A DNA stretch of 64,000 nt from Cryptomeria japonica (taxonomy: Eukaryota > Streptophyta > Pinopsida > Cupressales > Cupressaceae): NCBI RefSeq assembly GCF_030272615.1, contig NW_026728924.1, forward strand, positions 372,001 to 436,000. Reading direction: 5' to 3'. Positions 55,367 through 64,000 of the stretch are shown in pieces (the stretch's first letter is position 1; each line of letters begins with the position of its first letter). The notes beneath the pieces are model-generated. The model was given only the letters and a program-made list of their open reading frames with translations, did no database searches and was not told the DNA's origin. Made by a program: the position numbers and the translations under genes.

Positions 55367-58344
55367 TGGTATATAGCACACGAGAGCTAGGAAGGAGTGG
55401 AAACTTTTATTTGCAGGTACTGAAAATTAGAGCCGTTATAACTTAGAATGGAATTTCCAAGCTCTACAAATCTCACACCATATAACTATTTTGAATGGAA
55501 GCCAAAAATTTTGCTTCAACTCAAAAGCAGAGGTTTGTATCGGATAGTCATAGCGACAAAGGTTGAACCAAATTTTGCAATTGAGAAATCCAAATATTTC
55601 AACCACATGGACAAGGCCTTTGGTCTCCTATACTTATCCATGTCTCTAGAATTGTATTTTCATGTTGAAGCATACACAACTCTAAACCAGATTTAGACTA
55701 CATTAAAGACTTTTTTCAAGAAGCAAGATGAGATGTGGGGTCACATCCTTGAAAATGAGTTCAACTCATTAGATCCAAGCAATTTTGAAAACATTCAAGA
55801 CTTCTTCACAAAGGTCAAAGCTTTATTACTCTAGTAGAAAGGATGTAGAATCAAAAAATCAAAGAAAGAAAACAAATAAATTGTTGCTATTATGTCAAAA
55901 TTGGGTTCAGAGTATGTTATATTTGTCTCCTCTTTTCACACAGTCAGATTTACAACAAAAGCAACTTTCATGATTCCCACACTTGATTCTTTTATTAAGT
56001 CTTTGATATATGAACATGATAAGCTCATTAAGAAGGTTATCTTGAAAATTTCCAATTCTCGTGCACTTGATGTGCACGCAAGTGGGAAGAACAATTCAAT
56101 GTCGAATCAACAATCCAAAGGCAAAGGGAAGAAGGAACCAAATCCAAGAAAATAAGGCAATCTCAAACCTCCAAATGAATCTACTGGCTCAAAAGAGAAG
56201 GACAAAAATGACAAATAAAAGAGCACCTATCAGAACCATGTTTACCAAACGGAATCATCATGCATGAAGAAGACCACTGACCTCATGGTGCAAACACTTC
56301 AACAAAATAACCTTGGTAACTAACTATATTCCAGAAAGTTCCAAGAAGAAGTAGGAAGAAAAAGCACCAGAAACAATAGGTAATGCACATGCATTAATTG
56401 CTATTCATTCTTCTCCAGATGCATGGATCATAGACTCTAGAGCTTCGCATCACATGAAAGCCACAAACGATGCTTTCTCATTTTTAAAACCATATAATGT
56501 TCCTTCTATTCTCATGGGACATGACTCTCCAATAGAATCAATTGGACTAGGGAGGGTAGATCTTAGAACTAGAAGTTTTGAGAATCTCTTGCACATTTCG
56601 AAGCTTTTTGTTAATCTTCTCCTTGTATATCAAATGACACATATGGGCATGGAAAGGAGAGTTGAATTCACACCAAATTTGGTGAGCATTTTTGACATGC
56701 AAGACAACTCCCAAATTGTTGTTGGCAAGGCCAATCATCAGTCTCATCAATACACTTTTTATATCTTTGTTGCTAAATAAAATTCTACTTTACTACAACT
56801 AACACATGCAAATGATGAAAGTAGAATTTTGCATGAAATATTTGGTTATTTAAACTTTAGATACATGTAGAAACTTAGAAAACAAGGAAAGGTAAAAGGC
56901 TTGCTAGCTATAGAATTTTTTGATGAAATTTGTAAAGGTTGTGCTCTTCAAAAAAATCCATAAAAAGAGTTTCTGAGGAGGAATGCACGGAGAGCCTCTT
57001 ATCCTGTAGAGTTTATTCACAATGATCTTATGGTTCCATTTCCTAAACCTTCAATGAGAAAGGCCAAATATGTGCTAACATTCATTCATGGTTGTACTAG
57101 ATACACATGGGTATATTTCCCCAAATTCAAGTCTGGGGTGTTTAGGAACCTCAATATTTTCAAACCCATGTAGAGAAGCAAATTGGGAAAATGATCAATA
57201 TCCTCCACATATATAATGGGGGAAAGTATGTCAACAGTGATGTCGATCATATTTGTGATGAAGTAAGAATATAGTTGCAAAACACAATTCCTTACACTCC
57301 ATAGAAAAATGAGGTAGCTGAGAGGAAGAACTAATCTTTAAGAGAGATGGCCAATTGCATGTTGCATACTAGGTCCAGGCTTTCCAAGAAATTATGGGCT
57401 GAAGCAATCAATAGTGCTTCATACAAACAAAAGAGATCTCCTCACAAACTTGTCGAAGGAAAAACACACTTTGAAGCATGAAAAGGCATCCAACCTGAAG
57501 TCAAACATTTTTGCACTTTTGGATCACGTGCATGGGCATTCATTCTTGCAAACTAGAGGAAGGAATTTGAACCTCAAATAAAAGAATGTATTTTTATTAG
57601 ATATCAAGATGGTGTAAATGAATACAAACTAATAGATCTTTCAACAAAAATGCTCTTCTTTGAGAGGAGTGTCTACTTTGATGGAAGTCTCCCACATGCA
57701 TCTTAGGAACAACATGTCACCGCTTTTGTGCTTCCTTCTCTTAAAGATCTCAGAGATGATATATGTAATCATTTTGATCCAGACATTTCTGAATTTGATT
57801 CAGAGGAACAAGAGCATGCATGTGGTGATCCATTCAATTTCTGATTTGGATTCCAAAAATGTTCAATATCCCCTGTGATAAACCAAAGAACAAGGAGATT
57901 AGCTAATATATGATGTCCCTCATGCACTCTCAACTATTGATCTCATCATGTCAATGCATGCCTATGTGGTTTAAATATCTGACCCTCAAAATTATGCAAA
58001 AGCTATAGGGAATCCTCTTTGGGAAGCAGGATGAGGAGTATGATTGGGTCATTTTGAATCAAACTTGGGATTTGGTTACACTTCCCTCTGATCACAAGCT
58101 TGTCAAATGTAAGATGTAAGTGGGTCTATAGGACAAAGAAATCAATAGGTGGACATGTGAGTAGATATAAAGCAAGGTTGGTAGCCAAAGGATTTCAGTA
58201 AGTTCATGGCATTAACTATGATGAGATACTTTCTCCAGTGCAAAAAATGAACTTCATTTAGTTGGCTCTTGCCATTGTAGTAGCAAGAGGGTGGGAGGTT
58301 CATCAAATAGATGTAAAGAACGTATTTCTTCATGGTGATCTCGA
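55367..58344 (+). mobile_element. copia-2: decayed, 3'-truncated copia element
   Basis: In order: gag from ATG 55,448 (NYFEWKPKILLQL, LYLSMSLE); protease DAWIIDSRASHHM at about 56,418-56,460 (DSG now DSR); integrase pieces (IHNDLMVPF, NGGKYVNSDV, NEVAERKN, AEAINSASY); RT start (RYKARLVAKGFQ, VHQIDVKNVFLHGDLE). It stops at about 58,344, where the copia-3 LTR begins. Stops and shifts throughout. It is a different lineage from copia-1 and copia-3, with lower conservation and therefore probably the older copy. Confidence 0.8.
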
Positions 58345-59081
58345 GAAATCATGCCATGTAAGATCATACAAAGATCAACCATTAGACCAATTAGGTCCAT
58401 GCTGTGTCATGTAAATTATTATATTGGTCTGATGGTTGATCTTTGTATCGTGTGATGAAATTTTGTAATTGTGAGTTGAGGGTTTAGCCGACCTTGTTGT
58501 CAAGGTTGATGATTTGTATATATAGGTGATATTGTCATATAATTTAGATGTCGAGGTTGTGTTTGCATTATCAGAGACTGGTGTATGTGCAATCAAGTTA
58601 TTCATCTTTTAGCGTTGTGATTGAGGAGAGATTGATGTTGCTAAGAAAACAACTGTTCTTAATCAGAACTATAATCAAGCATTTGGAGATGCTATTCTTT
58701 TAGTTCATTTCTTCTTAATTGTAGTCTAAAACTTGTTGTAAGTCAGTGAGACTTCCCTCCCTAAGTGTTTTAGCCTTCCGGGTCATTATCTTTTGAGCAG
58801 TGAGCTCTAGGCAATGTGCCTGAATGCATGTGCATTCTCCATTGTAACATTTTCACATACTACTACAGAGTATCATGTTACTATGGGTAGGTTCCCACCG
58901 TGGTTTTTTCCTTAACGGGGTTTTCCACATCAAAATATTGGTGTTGTGTGTTGTGGTTTCAATTTACTTATCTTTATCATTTGTACATTTTATCAGATCA
59001 GTATTTGTGGCTAAGTTTGTAGATCCGGTGAAGATTGATTCACCCTCCCCTCTTAGTCTTCCTTCATTGTTGCTACCAACA
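58345..59081 (+). repeat. copia-3 5' LTR (5'-truncated)
   Basis: Ends TACCAACA at 59,081 before the primer site. Contains the shared core GAGCAGTGAGCTCTAGGC (about 58,796) and CACCCTCCCCTCTTAGTCTT. The LTR start seen at 63,574 (TGTTGGATATTG) is missing here, so its 5' part is deleted. Confidence 0.75.
58354..58457. repeat. Inverted repeat in copia-3 LTR
   Basis: Arms 58,354-58,392 and 58,420-58,457 pair along the core ACAAAGATCAACCATYAGACC, with about 27 bp nearly perfect and a loop of roughly 27 bp. Confidence 0.75.
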
Positions 59082-59083
59082 AT

Positions 59084-59096
59084 TGGTATCAGAGCT
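59084..59096 (+). promoter_or_regulatory. copia-3 primer binding site
   Basis: TGGTATCAGAGCT, 2 bp after the LTR end, complementary to initiator tRNA except for the last base. Confidence 0.85.
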
Positions 59097-59137
59097 AGAT
59101 CCTCTAGAAGAGGCTTAACCTCTTGAGAAGATCCAAG

Positions 59138-60170
59138 ATGGCAGCTGCAGGTGTTATCTTTAAGAAGGACAGTCTGAGGTTTGATGGAAGTAACTATGCT
59201 ATATGGAAGAACTGAATGGAAGTGCACTTGAAATGTCTTGGAGAAGATTATTGGAAGATTACAAAGAGTGCCTATTCTACTCCTCTGAATGGACCGTTTA
59301 CTACTAATAAGATCAAGGAAGCTCCTCCGAATTGACTGGTTACTACTGATAAGAGCAACGGGACTTGAGACCGCACATGAGATCTAGGAGAAGCTTGAAA
59401 TCATGTATGAAGGTGATAACAAGTTAAAGTTGCTAAGTTACAGAGTTTGAAAGGAAATTATGAGATGTTGAAAATGGGAGATGATGAGAACATACATTCT
59501 TTCATGGTGAAGGTGAATGATCTGGTCCTAGGTATCAAATGTGTCGGTGGAACCCTTGAAGAAGATGAAATAGCTGCTAAGGCACTGAGATCTTTTCCTC
59601 CTGCTTATCAACATATGTTTGCTTCTATTGATGAGATCCAAAGTGTGACTATAGTAACAAGAGATATGCCAGTTGGAAAAAATGTTGATTTTGAGCTGAG
59701 CGAATTTGGAGAGTCACATGGAAAGTCTAAGATAGCATTTAGAGCATCAACATCTGTATCCGGAAAGTAGAAGTATGATCCTGATGAGTGCAGAACATCT
59801 AGATATGAAAGAGAGAGAAGAGAGATGGAAGAGCAAGAAAAAGAACTGGATGATCTTGAAGCATTGATTGCTCGAAGATTGCCTAAAGGAGCTGGTAAGT
59901 ATGATGGAAAATTGCGCCTTTGAAATGTTTCTCTTGCAATAAGATAGGAAATTTTGCTTCTAGATGCTCAAAGAGAATGGCTAAGTATGACATGTATGAT
60001 AAGTTTGATGAGCATGATAGGAATGATATATATGAGAAGCATGAGAAGTATGATAATCCTGACCGAAAGTATAGAAATCAGAAGAACGAATATTATGTTG
60101 CTGATGAAGGTGTTACAGATGATGAATCTGAAGGGGATGAAGTAGTATTTCTTGCCATTAAGGAAGATTG
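59138..60170 (+). pseudogene. copia-3 gag (broken)
   Basis: ATG 59,138, MAAAGVIFKKDSLRFDGSNYAIWK then TGA where a codon for Arg or Trp is expected. Gag core (NYEMLKMGDDENIHSFMVKVNDLVLGI…) at 59,447-59,770, an ExxxE coiled coil, then a zinc knuckle at about 59,922-59,965: C-F-S-C-N-K-I-G-N-F-A-S-R-C, where the histidine has become asparagine. The tail is D/E/K-rich (KYDMYDKFDEHDRND…). Confidence 0.85.
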
Positions 60171-60171
60171 A

Positions 60172-61500
60172 ACTGTACCTATTGATTCCACTGGTTGTAT
60201 TGTTGAGGAGAAAGTTTTAGCTACTAAAGTTGAAGAGAAAGATGAATGGGTAATTGACAGTGGTTGTTCACATCATATGACTAGTGATAAAAGAAAATTT
60301 GTGAGTATGGAAAGATATGATGGTGGAATAGTTAGATTTGGAGATGACAAAGCCTATGTGATATGTGGGAGAGGTTCAATTTCTTTTTATGGTAATAATA
60401 ACATTGATGATGTCTTGTATATTGAAGGATTGAAGCATAATCTTTTGAGTGTTGGACAGATGGTTGATAAAGGTTATGATCTACAATTCAAGAATGAAAA
60501 ATGAAAGATAATATATGCCTCTGGTATAGAGATTGCATCTGGAACTAAGACTGAAGCTAACATATTTCATTCGAATGCCGGTGAGAAAAGTTGTTTGATT
60601 GCTCAAATTGATGAGAGTTGGTTGTGGCATAGGAGAATGTGTCATTTAAATTTTGATTCAATGATTAAGATCAGTTCTACACAAGTTGTTAGAGATCTGC
60701 CTAATATTGTTAAGCTTGCTAATCTAGTATGTAAGGAATGTCAGTTGGGTAAGCAAACAAGGATTTATTTCAACAACAAGCAGTATACATCTGATGGATT
60801 GTTAGATCTTGTGCACACTGACCTATGTGGACCTACAAATGTTAGAAGTGTGTAGTGTGATAGATATTTCATGTTGCCAATCGATGATTATTCCAGGATG
60901 ATGTGGGTTGTCTTTTTTAAGGAGAAATCAAAAGCATTGGACAAGTTCAAGAGATTCAAAGCAAAGGTGGAGACTGAATTTGGACTGAAGGTAAAATGTC
61001 TGAGATCTGATCGAGGTGGAGAATTCTGTGAGAAGCATGGAATTAGAAGACAATTATCTGCTCCTAGAACCCCTCGGTAGAATGGAGTTGTTGAAAGGGA
61101 GAACATAACCGTCTTGGATGCTGTAAGGAATATGTTGATTGAAGGAAATGTTCCAAAAATCTACTAGAGAGAAGCTATTAGCACTACTGTATACACATTC
61201 AACATAGTTCATATTAAAGGTGATACCGGTAAGACCCCTTAGGAGCTATGGTTTGGTGATGTTCCTACTATGAGATAGTTCAGAGTATTTGGTAGAAAAT
61301 GTTATATCAAGGGAGATGAGGATATAAGAAATATTGACGCTAGAAGTGATGAAGGAATTTTCTTGGGATATTCAACAAAGAGCAAAGCCTATCGATGCTA
61401 CAATAAAAGATTAAGAAAGATAGTGGAAAGTCCAAATGTGAAGGTGGATGAGAACCTTGGGAAAGAGATCAGAGCATGTGGATATGATGATGGTCAGCAT
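60172..61500 (+). pseudogene. copia-3 protease and integrase (broken)
   Basis: Protease EWVIDSGCSHHMTSDK (about 60,246-60,293) with DSG intact, then DVLYIEGLKHNLLSVGQM. Pre-integrase WLWHRRMCHLNFDSM and CKECQLGKQTR. The integrase core has HTDLCGP, LRSDRGGEF (shortened after GEF by a small deletion) and NGVVEREN. It ends RKIVESPNVKVDENLG. Stops at 60,502, 60,853, 61,078 and beyond (the last a TAG in place of the CAG of PQQNG). Confidence 0.85.
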
Positions 61501-63251
61501 ATTGTTCTAAACCCTATTCAGACTGAATAACCTAAGCAGACTTATCCGGTAGAAACAGTTAACCCGAATGTTGTTGTCGCCAATGAAGAAGTGCAAGAAC
61601 ATGCAAATCAGAACAATCAGAAGAGTTCGAGGTATCTAAGATTGAATCATTCTAAAAATTAGATTATTGATGATAAAAACAAATGTGTGATGACTAGAAG
61701 AAGGTTAGCTACTGAAGAAGTATGTTTGATTTCTAAAATTGAACCTAAAAATGGTGTTGAAGCTTGCAAGAAGAATTAGATCAGATTGAAAAGAATAACA
61801 CATGGGAGTTTGTCCCTAGACCTAAAGATAATAACATTATAGGTACTAAATGGGTATTCAGAAACAAATTGAATGAAGTCAGTGAAGTTGTTAGAAATAA
61901 AGCTAGACTGGTTTGCAAATGATATTCTCAAAAAGAAGGAATTGATTATGAGGAAACTTTTGCTTTGGTGGCCAAACTTGAAGCTGTTAGACTGTTTCTT
62001 GTGTATGTTGCTTATAAATATTTCAAGGTATATCACATGGATGTCAAATCTACCTTTTTGAATGGTGATCTTGAGGAAGAAGTCTGCATTGAACAACCTA
62101 ATGGATTTTCATTATTAGGTGATGGAGACATGGTATGTAAACTAAAGAAATCTCTTTATGGATTGAATCAAGCCCCTAGAGCCTGGTATGTTAGATTAGA
62201 CAAGTATTGATTGATTTATTGGGATTTAATAAAGGCATTGCTGACAATAATCTATACTTTAAGATAGAGAATGATAACATCATGATTGTTGAAGTCTTTT
62301 TTGATGATATTATCTTTGGATGAGATGATGACTTGATTATAAAGTTTGTCAATGATATGCAGAAAGAATTTGAGATGTCTATGATTGGTGAGATGAAAAA
62401 AAAATTCGGTTTGCATATTTCACAGACTGGAAAAGTTATATTTATACCTCAAACTAAGTATGTAAAGGAATTGCTAAAGAAGTTTGGGTTAGATGACTCC
62501 AAACCAATTGGAACTCCTATGGTGACTGGTTGTAATTTGTCTAGGAATGATGAATCTCTGAAAGCTAATCAGAGTTTGTACATATCTATTGTTGGTGGAC
62601 TGCTATATCTTACTTAGACTAGACCGGACATTATGCATGGTGTGTGCATGTCGACTAGATATCAAGCTGATCCGAAAGAGAGTCATGTCACTACTGTGAA
62701 GAGATTATTCAGATATCTGAAGGAACTGTGGATTATGGTTTGTGGTATTCGAGGAATGATGATTTCATGTTATGTGCTTATGTACTAATGCTGATTGGGC
62801 TGGTGATGTAGATGAATGGAAGAACACTATCGGTGGAGCATTCTTTTTGGGTAATAAACTGGTTTAATGGGCTAGTAAGAAACAAGATTCAGTCTCCTTA
62901 TCTACTATTGAAGCTAAGTACATTGATGTTGCTAGTAATTGCACTCATTTAATTTGGATGAAGCAAATGTTGAAAGATATCAGAGTTATCTATGATGAGC
63001 CTACTGTTATATAATGTGATAATTCAAGTATTATTAACATGTCAAAGAATTCGGTGCAACATTCAAAGACTAAGCATGTGTCAATAAAATATCATTACTT
63101 GAGAGAGCAAGTCAGTGAAGAGAAAGTAAAGTTGGAGTATGTGTCTACAAATGAACAAATAGTGGATATTTTCAGTAAGCCTTTGCCTATAGATACATTT
63201 GTCTATTTGAGAGACAAGTTAGGGGTATCCACCCCTCTTGTTGAGAACTAG
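61501..63251 (+). pseudogene. copia-3 linker, reverse transcriptase and RNase H (broken)
   Basis: After a polar linker comes the [61 protein letters not shown], then the catalytic box as FFDDIIFG (both aspartates kept). Connection and RNase H: FEMSMIGEMK, GGLLYLT-stop-TRPDIMHGV, ADWAGDVDEWKNTIGGAFF, STIEAKYIDVA, and HSKTKHVSIKYHYLREQV…FSKPLP, with the stop at 63,249. Several stops and frameshifts. Confidence 0.85.
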
Positions 63252-63573
63252 ATGCAGTGAGTTGCATCAATCCAATCGACTTCAAAGCCTTAAATTTTTA
63301 TCCGGATTGGTAAGTTGGTGTTGCTCCTTTGGTGGAGTAGTTTGTGTTTAGGGAGAAATTTATGAGATTCCTGGTTCATGTTTTTTTTTGGGGAGAGAGA
63401 GTTTGGTTTTGTGTTTTGAGATCTTTGGCATTGTTTTCAAAGGAGGAGAGAGATCATGTGAAAAACTTCTTTATCTATCTTGATCTTAGGGGGAGTTTGT
63501 TGGAGATATCTTCTTTCTTTGGATTGATTGTTTTACACATTCATATGTTGCCATCAATGCCAAAGAGGGATAT

Positions 63574-64000
63574 TGTTGGATATTGCTTCTACTAGGATAT
63601 GTTATTGGCATTGATGTCAACATATTCTTGTGATTTTAACTAGTGATTGCAGATCGAGAAGATCTTATGATCCGGTTTTACAATTTTATTTTGAAGTTTT
63701 GGTGCTTTGTAGAGTTCAGTATTTCCTTCGGTATATTCCGATGGGATCACATCTTGAGCTAAGATTTTGGGAGATAGTTTTGAATGGTCTTGTGTATCTT
63801 TCTTTCAAATGGTTCATGCTTTGGCGCTCTACAAGTTATCTTTCTTTGTGACAGTTGTTGATTGGTTGTCTTCTTGAGCTTTCAGTTGTTGACAATTGAA
63901 GATTTGATAAGTGGTGTTGGTGTAGTTGTTTCTGATGATTCTAACATGCTTGTTGGTGTTTCCTAGTCATTTCCTATTTGTTTTGATGATCCATATTGAT
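63574..64000 (+). repeat. copia-3 3' LTR, start
   Basis: Starts TGTTGGATATTGCTTCTAC right after the polypurine tract and shares CATTGATGTCAACA with the copia-1 LTR start. It runs past the window end. Confidence 0.8.

Larger units (their letters stand above)
58345..64000 (+). mobile_element. copia-3: copia element, 3' LTR cut by window edge
   Basis: A same-lineage relative of copia-1 (very similar gag, integrase and RT blocks) with the gene order gag, protease, integrase, RT, RNase H. A 5'-truncated LTR lies left. A polypurine tract (AAAGAGGGA, 63,562-63,570) precedes a 3' LTR from 63,574. Numerous TAG/TGA stops make it inactive. Confidence 0.88.

Overview
This is plant nuclear DNA, most likely from a large-genome gymnosperm such as a conifer. 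That assignment rests on AT-rich sequence, plant copia, gypsy, LINE and CACTA families, plant DRM, SPT6 and PPR gene fragments, and the absence of any intact host gene over 64 kb. Nearly everything is transposable-element (TE) DNA, and no coding region of normal length is free of stops or frameshifts.

Positions 1-37,783 form a four-level nest. The outer layer is a CACTA element (CACTA-2): its 3' terminus is at 37,783 and its 5' end lies left of the window. It carries an unrecognised, broken ORF (730-33,359, interrupted) and three tandem SPT6 fragments. A Ty1/copia element (copia-1, 3,476-33,035, 5-bp target duplication AGAGA) sits in that ORF. Copia-1 was then hit three times. A second CACTA (CACTA-1, 3,598-14,648, target duplication GAT) lies in its 5' LTR. 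A 10.8-kb DNA transposon that I cannot place in a superfamily lies between integrase and reverse transcriptase (18,082-28,858, duplication CTATGG). A solo LTR lies in its RNase H (30,151-31,234).

The most interesting content is in CACTA-1. It holds fragments of a DRM-type de novo DNA methyltransferase arranged as two foldbacks, a ~1.1-kb-arm hairpin (12,070-14,324) and a smaller one from the motif-I exon (11,430-11,630). Transcription would give double-stranded RNA against the methyltransferase that silences transposons. Rice offers a known parallel: miR820, carried by CACTA elements, targets OsDRM2. CACTA-1 also holds PPR, LINE ORF1 and 5S-like pieces.

Positions 37,784-46,800 are LINE material with LTR insertions: a LINE ORF2 C-terminal part (zinc-binding and RNase H domains) split by a minus-strand solo LTR, then a LINE ORF1 (DUF4283-like) split by a minus-strand solo LTR that itself contains a plus-strand copia solo LTR.

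Positions 46,800-64,000 hold a gypsy-type gag/protease element without reverse transcriptase, a related LTR, a badly decayed copia element (copia-2), and a fuller but broken copia element (copia-3) whose 3' LTR runs off the window.
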